A stretch of DNA of 64,000 nucleotides from Rhodospirillales bacterium. Lineage in GTDB: Bacteria; Pseudomonadota; Alphaproteobacteria; Rhodospirillales; Thalassospiraceae. This document shows positions 43,511-53,876 of this stretch, in pieces. The DNA lies in NCBI GenBank assembly GCA_019634165.1, contig JAHQVT010000006.1, forward strand, positions 186,001 to 250,000, in the 5' to 3' direction. Positions within the stretch are counted from its first letter, which is position 1, and every line of letters begins with the position of its first letter. Below the pieces are notes generated by a model. The model was not told the DNA's origin. It saw nothing but the letters and a program-made list of their open reading frames with translations, and made no database searches. Both the position numbers and the translations under genes were made by a program.

Positions 43511-44754
43511 TTTTCCCGGAAGGTCGAAAGTGCAAGGCGGAGTTCTTCATGATCTTTGGCAAATTCATCAACGGGAATACCCTGTACTGCGGCCGAGGCA
43601 GCTTGCTGAATACTTGCGACGCCGCCTGCAACACCGCCGGGATGACCGATGATTCCTCCACCTGCGCAATAGATGAAATCAGTATGACCAAGTGCGGCGA
43701 TGGTCTGTTCCATTTGCACTGCCGTCTGGCCGGATGAGAAAACCGGCATTGCATGATAAGTTTGATTGGGGGTCACATTTTCGCTAAGTGCGCGGGCAGA
43801 TTCCATCACAGTGTCGTCGCATTCGGTGAATTTGTTGGCGATCCCGTTGACATGCAGATGATCAGCCCCAGCCATCCGCCAGAATTTTTGCCAGGCGCGA
43901 AACGAAATACCGATGTCTGGAGATCGTGAGAAAATACCCCAGCCGTTGCGATGACAGTGCAGAGGAAGGGAAGAATGTGCGCGAATAGCACTTAGCCCTG
44001 CCAAACCGATCGAAAACAGACTGACCATGATGCATGTGCCGCCCAGTTCACGTACCAGATCCGCATTGCGTTTCATCTCATCGATCTCGCCGGTAATGTT
44101 AAAGGCATACATCGGCATTTTCCCAGTACGATCGGCATGGTCATTGATGACATGCATGACCTCTTGGGCGCGTTCGGGGAATGGGCAGTGCGGGCCATTC
44201 CCCTGCAATTCATCATCCTTGATGAAATCAATGCCGCCTTCGATCAATTCAAGGACAAGTTGCGCGGTTTCCTGTGGTGACAGGCCCACACTGGGTTTGA
44301 TGATGGTGCCGATCATCGGTCGGTTGGAAACACCGGCAAGTTCGAGAGTGCCTTTGCGCCCGAATGCAGGGCCGGGATAGGCCTGCGAAAATGCATCCGG
44401 GAATTCGACATCAAGCAAGCGCAATGCCGACATATCGGCCAGTTCGAACAGATTGCCAGCAACTGTCGCAAGAACGTTGGTAAGTGATGTGCCCATATTG
44501 TCCAAAGGCCAGGATAGCGTGATAACCCCGCGTGCATAACAAGATCCCCGTGTTCTGGTGGGGAGAGAGGGTGTGGTCGATCGAGATCGTTCTTCGACCA
44601 TCTCAACCCGTGCACCGGATTGTTGACGGAGTGCGTCTGTTTCTCCTGCAAGTTTCAAAAAAGTTCCCGACGATTGCTCGCCTGCGATGACTTTGGCGGC
44701 ATGCTCAAGGCTTTTGGGGCTTTCAACCTCGTAATGGGCGAGCAGTCTTTCCAT
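43507..44754 (-). CDS. oiaX: RuBisCO-like protein, probable 3-oxo-isoapionate-4-phosphate decarboxylase
   Basis: A form IV RuBisCO-like protein of 415 residues. The active-site lysine is in GTIIKPSVGL (Lys153), and the carbamate/metal motif FIKDDEL (Lys179, Asp181, Glu182) is intact, as is HLHVNGIANKF where loop 6 lies in RuBisCO. OiaX-type members decarboxylate 3-oxo-isoapionate-4-phosphate to L-erythrulose-1-phosphate in D-apiose breakdown; the neighbouring kinase and oxidoisomerase fit this and not the methionine-salvage RLPs. ATG 44,754 has GGAGG nine bases upstream. Confidence 0.87.
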   Translation of the reverse strand: MERLLAHYEVESPKSLEHAAKVIAGEQSSGTFLKLAGETDALRQQSGARVEMVEERSRSTTPSLPTRTRGSCYARGVITLSWPLDNMGTSLTNVLATVAGNLFELADMSALRLLDVEFPDAFSQAYPGPAFGRKGTLELAGVSNRPMIGTIIKPSVGLSPQETAQLVLELIEGGIDFIKDDELQGNGPHCPFPERAQEVMHVINDHADRTGKMPMYAFNITGEIDEMKRNADLVRELGGTCIMVSLFSIGLAGLSAIRAHSSLPLHCHRNGWGIFSRSPDIGISFRAWQKFWRMAGADHLHVNGIANKFTECDDTVMESARALSENVTPNQTYHAMPVFSSGQTAVQMEQTIAALGHTDFIYCAGGGIIGHPGGVAGGVASIQQAASAAVQGIPVDEFAKDHEELRLALSTFREK

Positions 44755-44809
44755 TGATGTAGTCCTCCCGACGGTCAAACTTCTTGGAATTGAGAGCATG
44801 ATTATCATC

Positions 44810-44836
44810 TCATCATACCAGTTGACAATATGATGA
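44810..44836. promoter_or_regulatory. operator candidate in the oiaX/apnO divergent promoter
   Basis: TCATCATA and TATGATGA form a perfect inverted repeat with an 11-bp spacer that contains TTGACA (44,822-44,827), a likely -35 box of the apnO operon, with TAATTG 16 bp later. The placement suits a repressor; the island's GntR/FCD protein is the obvious candidate. Confidence 0.5.
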
Positions 44837-44885
44837 ATGTCGGTAATTGTCGTTTCAACAAACAAAAATACCAACAGGAGGAAGC

Positions 44886-45710
44886 ATGAAAATCGCTTTG
44901 ATCGGCGCCGGTGGTAAAATGGGGGTTCGGCTTGCGGCTAACCTCAAGGGCTCGCGGTTTGATGTTGCACATGTAGAGATTACCGAAGCTGGACAAGCAC
45001 GCCTGAAGGACTCGGTTGGTGTCGACTGTGTTGCATTTGATGATGCTTTGTCCGGTGCGCGGGCAGTTATTCTTGCTGTTCCAGATACAGCTATCAAAGC
45101 CGTTTCACATGGTCTGATTGACAAGGTTGCGCCGGGCACCATGATCATTGCACTTGATGCGGCCGCACCCTTTGCTGGTCACTTTCCAGAGCGCAATGAT
45201 GTGACCTATTTCGTCACGCACCCTTGTCATCCACCAATTTTCAATGAAGAAACAGACATGGTCGCCAAGCGTGACTATTTCGGTGGTGTTGCCGCAAGAC
45301 AGGCTATTGTCAGCGCCTTGATGCAGGGACCTGACGAGGATTTTGTGCTTGGAGAAGAGATTGCAAAAACAATTTTCCAGCCGATTTTAAGGTCTCATCG
45401 TGTGTCCGTTGATGAAATGGCCCTGCTGGAGCCCGGGTTGTCCGAGACAGTTTGTGCTACCTTGCTGGTTGTGATGAAAGAGGCGCTTGATGAGGTCGTG
45501 CGCCGGGGCGTGAACCAGCAGGCCGCACGTGACTTTCTTTTGGGGCATCTTAATATTCTTGGTGCCGTTGTTATGGGCGAAATACAGGGTGAATTCTCTG
45601 ACGCGTGTAACAAGGCAATTAATAACGGAAAGCCACGCTTAATGCGTGATGACTGGATCGGGGTATTCGAACCGGACGAAATCAAAGAAAGTATCCGTCG
45701 GATCACCTGA
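44886..45710 (+). CDS. apnO: D-apionate oxidoisomerase
   Basis: A 6-phosphogluconate-dehydrogenase-like protein of 274 residues: Rossmann motif IALIGAGGKMGVRLAANLKG at the start and a helical C-terminal domain (about 150-274) of the phosphogluconate dehydrogenase-like type with ILGAVVMGEIQGEFSDACNKA. ApnO converts D-apionate to 3-oxo-isoapionate with NAD+. AGGAGG is five bases before ATG 44,886. It is divergent from oiaX-oiaK and leads the transport and upstream-enzyme genes. Confidence 0.83.
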   Translation: MKIALIGAGGKMGVRLAANLKGSRFDVAHVEITEAGQARLKDSVGVDCVAFDDALSGARAVILAVPDTAIKAVSHGLIDKVAPGTMIIALDAAAPFAGHFPERNDVTYFVTHPCHPPIFNEETDMVAKRDYFGGVAARQAIVSALMQGPDEDFVLGEEIAKTIFQPILRSHRVSVDEMALLEPGLSETVCATLLVVMKEALDEVVRRGVNQQAARDFLLGHLNILGAVVMGEIQGEFSDACNKAINNGKPRLMRDDWIGVFEPDEIKESIRRIT

Positions 45711-45713
45711 TAA

Positions 45714-46733
<1,020 letters not shown>

Positions 46734-46860
46734 GTGAACAACGACGATAGTATATTTCATCGGTTACTATCTTTTGTGCCGGATGGGCGGGGCGTAGCGT
46801 GGGCTGCGTTCCCCGCTCTCCGCAGAGATTGAGTTGTGCAATCTTCTGAAGGAGGCCAGC

Positions 46861-47523
46861 TTGAAGCGCGTTGGGCCAATAATAAAATTGCTTCTGCTTT
46901 TGCCTTTGGTGTTCTTGGTCGAGGCCTGCCAACTGGTAAAGAATGATGTAGAGAATGATAATAAGGCAACTGTTTCAGGTTCGTCTTATGGAGATATGCC
47001 TGCCCTGGTAGAGGAAATTTGGGCGGATCGGGTTGTCCCGCATCTTAAGAGTTCGGGGGCTGATTTTGCCGATATTCTGGCTGTCCTTGGGAACGACCTC
47101 GATGCTGCTGGTGGCACTTTTGGATATCGTCCATCCAGCGAGGGCAGTCCGTGGAATTTCGCAACCCGGATTGAGGGTGAAATCGTCGCAGCAAAAACAG
47201 ATACGCGGGCTGCGACGGCAGATGTTGACATCGACGGGGATGGTCGTGCAGACGCAGTCCTACAGCTTGGCCCGGTCATCCGTGGAACAACATTGCGCGA
47301 TGTTTTGCCATTCATCGATTTTACGTCTTTCACCGACCAGATAGAGTTTGCGCAGTTATCGCGTGCTCTAAATACCAAGGCCTTTGACACTGTTTTGGCA
47401 GATCTGTCGCGTGAGGGTCTTGTCGGCAAATCTGTTACCGCCACTGGTGCGTTTACAATGCGAAAACCCAATGACACCATTCTGATTACCCCGATTGAAA
47501 TCGAGGTGATGGGAAATGAATAA
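46861..47523 (+). CDS. DUF2291 lipoprotein associated with sugar ABC transporter
   Basis: A lipoprotein with basic start and lipobox VEAC, Cys23, then a DUF2291 domain (ALVEEIWADRVVPHL near residue 45, FGYRPSSEGSPWNFATRIEGEIV near 85, VDIDGDGRADAVLQLGP near 125). Members are found beside RbsABC-type transporters, but their task is unknown; a periplasmic docking or substrate-handling role is possible. The start is TTG 46,861 because GGAGG stands five bases before it. It overlaps the ATPase gene by eight bases. Confidence 0.72.
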   Translation: MKRVGPIIKLLLLLPLVFLVEACQLVKNDVENDNKATVSGSSYGDMPALVEEIWADRVVPHLKSSGADFADILAVLGNDLDAAGGTFGYRPSSEGSPWNFATRIEGEIVAAKTDTRAATADVDIDGDGRADAVLQLGPVIRGTTLRDVLPFIDFTSFTDQIEFAQLSRALNTKAFDTVLADLSREGLVGKSVTATGAFTMRKPNDTILITPIEIEVMGNE

Positions 47524-49090
47524 TCTTTCTTACAGCGAAGAACATCAAATCGGATTGACGGTGCGGGGGGCAACAAAAGTTTATCCGGGAACGTTGGCGC
47601 TGAATGAAGCCGATTTTGATGTCAGGCTGGGGGCTGTGAACGTCCTTGTCGGTGAAAACGGTGCCGGAAAGTCGACCCTTATGAAGGTCATCGCCGGGGT
47701 TGAACAATTAACGTCCGGTGAGATTGCGCTGGATGGCAAACGCGTTCGGTTCGCCGATACACGTGCTGCTGCTGCGCACGGCATCGGCATCGTTTTTCAA
47801 GAACTTAATCTGTTCCCGAACATGACTGTTGCCGATAACATTTTCATTGCACGCGAGAAAACACGCGGAGGTGTCGACATTGATAGCCGCAGCCAACGCG
47901 CAGAAGCCGCAAGCTTAATGAAGCGCTTAGAACATGACATTTTGCCCGATGCTCTTGTGGGCGAGTTGAGCATCGGCGAGCAGCAGATTGTCGAAATTGC
48001 CAAGGCCCTGGCACAGGATGCGCGCATCCTGATTATGGATGAGCCAACATCGGCCCTCAGCGCGGCTGAAGTGGAAATTCTTTTTCGCGTGATCAAGGAT
48101 CTTAAAAAGTCTGGTGTGGGAATTATTTACATCTCCCACCGGCTAGAAGAGCTTATTCGGATTGGTGACTATATCACAGTCTTGCGTGACGGGTGCATTA
48201 CCGGGTCGCGTTCAATGAAGGGGGTCGAGGTCAGCTGGATTGTGCGCAACATGATTGGCGCGGCTTCCAAGGACTTCTCGAAATCACTAACCCATCAACT
48301 TGGTGCAGAAGTGTTCCGGGCCGAAGATATATGCCTGCCGAGCAAAAATGGTGGACTTGTTGTTGATCGCGTTTCCATGTCCCTGAGATCCGGCGAGATT
48401 GTAGGCATTTACGGTTTGATGGGGGCTGGTCGGTCTGAATTTTTCGAATGCATCATGGCCCAGCACCTGGTGTGCACCGGAAAGTTTTACGTGGACGGAA
48501 AGCCCCTTGATGAAACCAGCGTGGCAGGGCGAATAGAGCGCGGAATTGCATTGATCCCGGAGGACCGAAAAGGTGCGGGACTGGTTCAAATTTTACCGAT
48601 CCGTGAAAACATGTCGCTGTCCAGCCTGATGAAATTTACCAGACGCGGTCACTTAAGTATCAAGAAAGAGTGCACGGCGGTCGCAGATATGGTGCGTGAC
48701 CTGTTTATCAAGGTTGCAAGTGTCGAAAATCCGGTCAGTTCATTGTCAGGCGGGAACCAGCAAAAGGTCGTCATCGGCAAAGCCCTAATGACCAACCCCA
48801 AATTGCTGCTGATGGATGAACCAAGTCGCGGCATTGATATCGGGGCAAAGGCTGAAGTCTTTCAAGAAATGCGCAAGCTTGCAGCGGATGGCCTGGGGAT
48901 ATTGTTTGTGACCTCTGACCTTGAAGAGGTGATGTCTCTTTCTGACAGAATTCTGGTGATGTCAAAGGGGCGGGTGATCAAGGAATTTACCCAGCAAGAA
49001 GCGACCGAAGAACAGATCATTGCAGCATCTGCAGTCGGTCACACAACAACAAGCCAGAAAACGCCTGAGAACAGAGAGTTGCAGATATGA
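47516..49090 (+). CDS. sugar ABC transporter ATPase, two nucleotide-binding domains (RbsA-like)
   Basis: 524 residues with two ABC domains. The first has Walker A GENGAGKST near 45, signature LSIGEQQIVEIAKAL and Walker B ILIMDEPTSALS; the second has the degenerate GLMGAGRSE near 305, LSGGNQQKVVIGKAL and LLLMDEPSRGIDIG, the pattern of RbsA/MglA/AraG. It energises the sugar importer. Overlaps both neighbours, so tightly coupled. Confidence 0.92.
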   Translation: MNNLSYSEEHQIGLTVRGATKVYPGTLALNEADFDVRLGAVNVLVGENGAGKSTLMKVIAGVEQLTSGEIALDGKRVRFADTRAAAAHGIGIVFQELNLFPNMTVADNIFIAREKTRGGVDIDSRSQRAEAASLMKRLEHDILPDALVGELSIGEQQIVEIAKALAQDARILIMDEPTSALSAAEVEILFRVIKDLKKSGVGIIYISHRLEELIRIGDYITVLRDGCITGSRSMKGVEVSWIVRNMIGAASKDFSKSLTHQLGAEVFRAEDICLPSKNGGLVVDRVSMSLRSGEIVGIYGLMGAGRSEFFECIMAQHLVCTGKFYVDGKPLDETSVAGRIERGIALIPEDRKGAGLVQILPIRENMSLSSLMKFTRRGHLSIKKECTAVADMVRDLFIKVASVENPVSSLSGGNQQKVVIGKALMTNPKLLLMDEPSRGIDIGAKAEVFQEMRKLAADGLGILFVTSDLEEVMSLSDRILVMSKGRVIKEFTQQEATEEQIIAASAVGHTTTSQKTPENRELQI

Positions 49091-50163
49091 CATCCATCGC
49101 TTCAGCCGGAACGGCGTCAGGAAACAGCAATCAGACATGGCTTTTGCTTTTGTTGAAGCTGCGCACATTTATTGCACTGATTGTTGTGTTTGCATTCTTT
49201 GCATTTGCAGCCCCAAATTTTCTAAGCGCGGCCAATTTTGTGATCATGTCAAAACATGTGGCCTTGAACGCGTTCCTTGCGATTGGCATGACCTTTGTCA
49301 TCATTACCGGGGGCATTGACCTTTCGGTTGGCTCAATTGTTGGATTGTGCGGCATGGTTGCGGGGTGGCTGATCCTGAACGGTGTTGATATCGGGATTGG
49401 CTATACGCTGTACTTCAACATCTTTGAAATCTTCGCGATAACGCTTCTCGTCGGTGTGCTTTTTGGGGCGATAAACGGTGCCTTGATCACCAAGCTTAAT
49501 GTTGCTCCATTCATCGCGACCCTTGGAACGCTATACGTCGCAAGGGGGCTTGCTTTGCTATCCTCTGACGGGGCGACGTTCCCAAATTTGGTCGGCAACC
49601 CGGAATATGGGTCTAACGGGTTGAGTGTGCTGGGTTCGGGGAATTTTATGGGGATCCCAGTATCAATCTGGATTTTGATCGCTGTTGGATGTGGCGCTGC
49701 CTATATCGCAGGCCGTACTCCGCTTGGTCGTCATATCTATGCGGTTGGGGGGAATGAGCACGCGGCCGCACTGTCTGGGGTGAAGGTCAATCGTGTCAAA
49801 ATGTTCGTCTATATGTTTTCTGGGTTTTGTGCGGCAATTGTCGGGTTGGTGATTTCATCTCAGCTTGTCGCAGCCCATCCGGCAACCGGTGAGACATTCG
49901 AATTAAATGCAATTGCTGCTGCGGTTCTTGGCGGGACATCAATGTCCGGGGGGCGGGGGCGTATTGCCGGAACCATCATCGGCGCCTTTGTTATCGGTAT
50001 TCTTTCTGATGGCTTGGTCATGATGGGGGTTAGTTCGTTTTGGCAAACAGTGATCAAGGGGCTGGTGATTATTGCAGCGGTGGTTGTCGATCAGGCACAG
50101 CAACGTCTGCAAGCAAAAGTAGCCTTGCAGCAGCAGGCTGCATTGAGCACACAGGAAGGATAA
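49087..50163 (+). CDS. sugar ABC transporter permease (RbsC-like)
   Basis: Ten-helix permease of the RbsC/AraH family, 358 residues: AIGMTFVIITGGIDLSVGS near residue 65, TLGTLYVARGLALL near 142 and the ATPase-contact region GRTPLGRHIYAVGGNEHAAALSG near 215. Overlaps the ATPase stop by four bases (ATGA). Confidence 0.92.
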   Translation: MTSIASAGTASGNSNQTWLLLLLKLRTFIALIVVFAFFAFAAPNFLSAANFVIMSKHVALNAFLAIGMTFVIITGGIDLSVGSIVGLCGMVAGWLILNGVDIGIGYTLYFNIFEIFAITLLVGVLFGAINGALITKLNVAPFIATLGTLYVARGLALLSSDGATFPNLVGNPEYGSNGLSVLGSGNFMGIPVSIWILIAVGCGAAYIAGRTPLGRHIYAVGGNEHAAALSGVKVNRVKMFVYMFSGFCAAIVGLVISSQLVAAHPATGETFELNAIAAAVLGGTSMSGGRGRIAGTIIGAFVIGILSDGLVMMGVSSFWQTVIKGLVIIAAVVVDQAQQRLQAKVALQQQAALSTQEG

Positions 50164-50169
50164 ACTCGT

Positions 50170-51195
50170 ATGTTAAAAGGTGCTTTGATTGGATGTGGGT
50201 TCTTTGCACAAAATCATTTATGCGCTTGGCGTGACATTGATGGTGTTCATATTACTGCACTGTGTGATCGCGATGAACAACGCCTGAGCGAAACAGCAAA
50301 ACGGTTTGGTGTCGAAAACACTTATACCGACGCGCAACAGATGTTTGCCAGCGAACAGTTGGATTTTGTTGATATCGCAACGACAGTAGAAACACATTTG
50401 CCGTTGGTCGAGATGGCGGCACAAGCTGGCCTTCATGTCATTTGTCAGAAGCCTTTTGCGTCTTCGATGGATGATGCAGGCAAGATGGTTTCAATGGCTG
50501 ATAAATCTGATGTCACTTTGATGGTGCATGAAAATTTCCGCTGGCAGTCAGCAATACGTGCAATCAAAACGCATATTGATGAAGGGGCAATCGGAGACGT
50601 TTTTTGGGGACGTGTCAGTTTCCGGTCTGCCTATGACGTGTATTCCGGGCAGCCATATCTTGCGACGGATGAAAAATTTATCATTCAGGATCTTGGTATC
50701 CATATTTTGGATATTGCCCGGTTCTTGTTCGGTGATGTCAGTTCAATTTCTGCCAGAACCAAACGCGTAAACCCGAACATTCGTGCCGAAGATGTCGCAA
50801 CCATGATGCTTGATCATGACAACGGCATCACCAGTATTGTTGATTGCAGCTATGCCACAAGCCTGCCGGTCGAAAGTTTTCCCGAGACCCTGATCGAGGT
50901 TGATGGCAGCAAAGGGACGTTGCGCCTGAGCTCTGGCTATCAGCTTATGTGTCACAATCATGATGGCACGCGGCACATTGATGTCGCACCGCCGCTTTTG
51001 CCTTGGGCAGAAAGGCCATGGCACAACATTCAGGAAAGCGTTTTCAATATTGAGCAGCACTTTGTTGACTGTCTTCGTCATAACCGACAGCCAGAAACGT
51101 CAGGGCATGACAATCTGCAAACACTGGCACTTGTTTATGGTGCCTATCAGTCAGCGGATAATAGTTTGCAGGTGATCAAGGTCGGAAACGGATGA
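50170..51195 (+). CDS. apsD: Gfo/Idh/MocA dehydrogenase, probable D-apiose dehydrogenase
   Basis: NAD(P)-binding Rossmann start LKGALIGCGFFAQNHLCAWRD, then the conserved QKPFASSMDDAGKMV (EKP-type lysine) near 98 and the catalytic-region FIIQDLGIHILDIARFLFGD near 175. ApsD oxidises D-apiose to apiono-lactone. The assignment rests on the Gfo/Idh family plus the adjoining apionolactonase, apionate oxidoisomerase, kinase and RLP. AGGA is nine bases before the ATG; the gene is 6 bp after the permease. Confidence 0.83.
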   Translation: MLKGALIGCGFFAQNHLCAWRDIDGVHITALCDRDEQRLSETAKRFGVENTYTDAQQMFASEQLDFVDIATTVETHLPLVEMAAQAGLHVICQKPFASSMDDAGKMVSMADKSDVTLMVHENFRWQSAIRAIKTHIDEGAIGDVFWGRVSFRSAYDVYSGQPYLATDEKFIIQDLGIHILDIARFLFGDVSSISARTKRVNPNIRAEDVATMMLDHDNGITSIVDCSYATSLPVESFPETLIEVDGSKGTLRLSSGYQLMCHNHDGTRHIDVAPPLLPWAERPWHNIQESVFNIEQHFVDCLRHNRQPETSGHDNLQTLALVYGAYQSADNSLQVIKVGNG

Positions 51196-51231
51196 CCATC
51201 TTTTTCCCGGCTGCTCAAGGATTATGAGTTG

Positions 51232-53073
51232 ATGAGCAAGGTCAGCAAAGCAAGTCCTGTCAGGACCTTCAAAGCAGGCCCGCTGCAAGTGCGCTTTGAG
51301 CATGGGACCCTGCGATATGTCCGCTATTACGGGATAGAGATATTACGTGCAGTTTCCTATGTTGTACGAGATCGGGACTGGGGAACACTTTCGCCTGTGT
51401 TGTCCGATATCGTCATTGACGAAACCCCCGGCAGGTTTTGCATCTCCTATATTTCAACGTGTCACAACAACGATGTCGAACTTGAGTTGAAAGCTGAAAT
51501 CAGCGGAAATGCGGAAGGGATGCTCCGTTTCGCCGTGGATGCAACGCCCAATGGCAGTTTTGAAACTAATCGGTGCGGCTTTAATGTGCTCCATCCGATT
51601 AACGGGGTTGCCGGGCAACCTGTCAGGGTTGAGCACTGCAATGGTGATGTCGAAGAAACCACTTTTCCCGATCTAATTGAGCCTTGGCAACCTTTCAAAT
51701 CCATCCGCGGATTGACGCACTATCCCGACGCGGATCTAACTGCAACCTGCCGTTTTTTGGGTGACGAATTTGAGATGGAGGATCAGCGGAACTGGTCTGA
51801 TGCGTCTTTTAAAACCTACGTTAGACCCATTGAACTTCCATGGCCGTATCTTTTGGAAGGTGCGAAAACAAACACGCAATCCATAGAGCTTTCAATCGAA
51901 GGCGGCTTGGCCCGATCAATTGAAGGATTTTCCCAGGAAAAAGGCAAAGCAGAGGCTACATCGATCCATGTCACCCCAGAAATCGGTTCAGAGCATGTCT
52001 TCCCGAAAACAGGGTTGGCAATAACCCCGGACGAGGCAAATCTGTCTCTTGCGTGTATGGGGACGTTGAGAAAGGTCAATCCGCAGGTCTTGCTGTGTCA
52101 TTATGACCAGACTGTCGGGCATGTGGGGGCGGATTTATCGGCGTTTGCGGCTCTTCAAAAGCAATTCGATGCGCAATATGAACTTGAATATGTGGTTGTC
52201 TGTGATGGCAACCTTGATCAGGAGTTCAGGGCGCTAAAAGACGATTTGGCGCATGTTGGTTTTAAACCCGATAGTTTGTTGGTGTGTCCCTCGGTTGATC
52301 GGCAATCAACGCCGCCAGGAAGTGAATGGCCAGATTGCCCAGCCCTTGCGAATATTTATAACGCAGCCCGAAAGGCCTTTCCGGACATTTCGTTGGGCGG
52401 GGGAATGTTTAGCTACTTCACTGAGCTTAACCGAAAGCGGCCGCCGGTTGATATGCTTGATTTTGTCACCCATGCAACCAATCCCATTGTGCATGCGGCA
52501 GATGACGAGAGTGTTATGGAAACGCTGGAGACATTACCGCACATTTTCCGGTCTGCTCGCGCCATTCTTGGTCAGGACAAAGAGTATCGTTTGGCGCCGA
52601 CCACTATCGCCATGCGCCAGAACCCTTATGGTTCACGCACATTTCCTAATCCCAAAGGGGAGAGGGTTTGTATGACCCATGACGATCCCCGTCACCGGGA
52701 ACAGTTCGGTGCGGCTTGGGCAATCGGCTATGGAATGCGGATTTCTGCAACTGATATTACCCGTTGGGTGCCAGCCGGATTGATCGGTCCACGCGGCATT
52801 ATTGAACTTGATGACAATAAGCTTTTTCCTATCGGCGAGGTCATAAAGACGTTTTCAACAATGGCAGGGAAACCGGTTTTGTCTTGCAGTGTTGGTACCC
52901 CAAAACTGGTTGCAGCGGTTGCTGTGCGCGATGGCCCATTAATCAGGATGCTGGTCGCTAATCTTACCGATCAATCGATCACTGTGAAGATTAGCAATTC
53001 GCTAGGGCGCAAAGCGCTTGCGGCTTATGGCGTGCTGCAACTCGAATTACCATGCTCCGAGGTTCTCAATTGA
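51232..53073 (+). CDS. apnL: D-apionolactonase
   Basis: A protein of 613 residues without signal peptide, built of an N-terminal beta-rich domain (FKAGPLQVRFEHGTLRYVRYYG) and a glycosidase-like TIM barrel (LLCHYDQTVGHVG near 290, LGGGMFSYFTELNRKRP near 390, DFVTHATNPIVHAADDESVMET near 415, MRQNPYG near 460). This length and pattern fit ApnL, which opens D-apionolactone to D-apionate. TTG 51,229 just upstream is an alternative start; AGGA precedes both. Confidence 0.8.
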   Translation: MSKVSKASPVRTFKAGPLQVRFEHGTLRYVRYYGIEILRAVSYVVRDRDWGTLSPVLSDIVIDETPGRFCISYISTCHNNDVELELKAEISGNAEGMLRFAVDATPNGSFETNRCGFNVLHPINGVAGQPVRVEHCNGDVEETTFPDLIEPWQPFKSIRGLTHYPDADLTATCRFLGDEFEMEDQRNWSDASFKTYVRPIELPWPYLLEGAKTNTQSIELSIEGGLARSIEGFSQEKGKAEATSIHVTPEIGSEHVFPKTGLAITPDEANLSLACMGTLRKVNPQVLLCHYDQTVGHVGADLSAFAALQKQFDAQYELEYVVVCDGNLDQEFRALKDDLAHVGFKPDSLLVCPSVDRQSTPPGSEWPDCPALANIYNAARKAFPDISLGGGMFSYFTELNRKRPPVDMLDFVTHATNPIVHAADDESVMETLETLPHIFRSARAILGQDKEYRLAPTTIAMRQNPYGSRTFPNPKGERVCMTHDDPRHREQFGAAWAIGYGMRISATDITRWVPAGLIGPRGIIELDDNKLFPIGEVIKTFSTMAGKPVLSCSVGTPKLVAAVAVRDGPLIRMLVANLTDQSITVKISNSLGRKALAAYGVLQLELPCSEVLN

Positions 53074-53117
53074 TTGGAGATACGCTAGAAGCTTACACAA
53101 CAAGATAACACTTCAGA

Positions 53118-53867
53118 ATGGTACGGAACCACATTCGGATGAATAGTTGGGAAGATACAGGCGACGATAAAAAAATCGTCCGGCGCAAGCTTTCAGACCA
53201 AGTGCTTGAGCGACTGCGCGAGATGATTGTGCGCGGCGAATTAGGGCCGGGTGACCTGATGCCATCAGAACGCACCTTGATGGAGCGTTTCGGTGTCGGT
53301 CGACCGGCCGTTCGCGAGGCCATGCAGTCTATGCATACTTTGGGTTTGATCAATATTTCCCACGGTGAGCGCGCCCGTGTGAGCGAGCTTTCTGCGGATC
53401 TGATGTTCAGGCAGATGGATATGGTTGCACGCATGCTGTTGTCAGCATCGCCTGACAATCTTGAACATCTCAAGGAAGCGCGTCGACTGTTTGAAGTGGG
53501 GATGGTCCGGATTGCTGCACAGAATGCGACGGCGAATGACGTTGAAGACCTAAAAGGTCTGATTGAAGCACAGCACAACAACCTTGGAGATGCGGCGGCC
53601 TTCATCAAGAGTGACATGGCCTTTCACATCAAGATATCGGGCATTTCGGGCAACCCGATTTTTCAAGCCGTCAGTGAAGCAATGCTGAATTGGGTATTTA
53701 ACTACCACACCGACTTGCTGATTTGGTCTGGCCAGGAAGATGTAACCCTGCGAGAGCACAGCGAGATAGTGAAATGCATCGAAAAGAATGATGCTGAACG
53801 GGCTGCCCGGGAAATGCAGTCACACTTGAACCGTTCGAATGACCTTTATCGTCATCGCGAAGGATGA
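53118..53867 (+). CDS. GntR-family (FadR subfamily, FCD domain) regulator
   Basis: Winged HTH RRKLSDQVLERLREMIVRGELGPGDLMPSERTLMERFGVGRPAVREAM in the first 75 residues, then an all-helical FCD ligand domain whose metal/acid-binding positions include DMAFHIKISG and REHSEIVKCI. As the last gene of the apiose operon, 45 bp after apnL, it probably represses it and is relieved by an acid-sugar intermediate. The inverted repeat at 44,810-44,836 is the best operator candidate. The start may be ATG 53,118 or 53,139. Confidence 0.87.
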   Translation: MVRNHIRMNSWEDTGDDKKIVRRKLSDQVLERLREMIVRGELGPGDLMPSERTLMERFGVGRPAVREAMQSMHTLGLINISHGERARVSELSADLMFRQMDMVARMLLSASPDNLEHLKEARRLFEVGMVRIAAQNATANDVEDLKGLIEAQHNNLGDAAAFIKSDMAFHIKISGISGNPIFQAVSEAMLNWVFNYHTDLLIWSGQEDVTLREHSEIVKCIEKNDAERAAREMQSHLNRSNDLYRHREG

Positions 53868-53876
53868 GCGGCGTCT

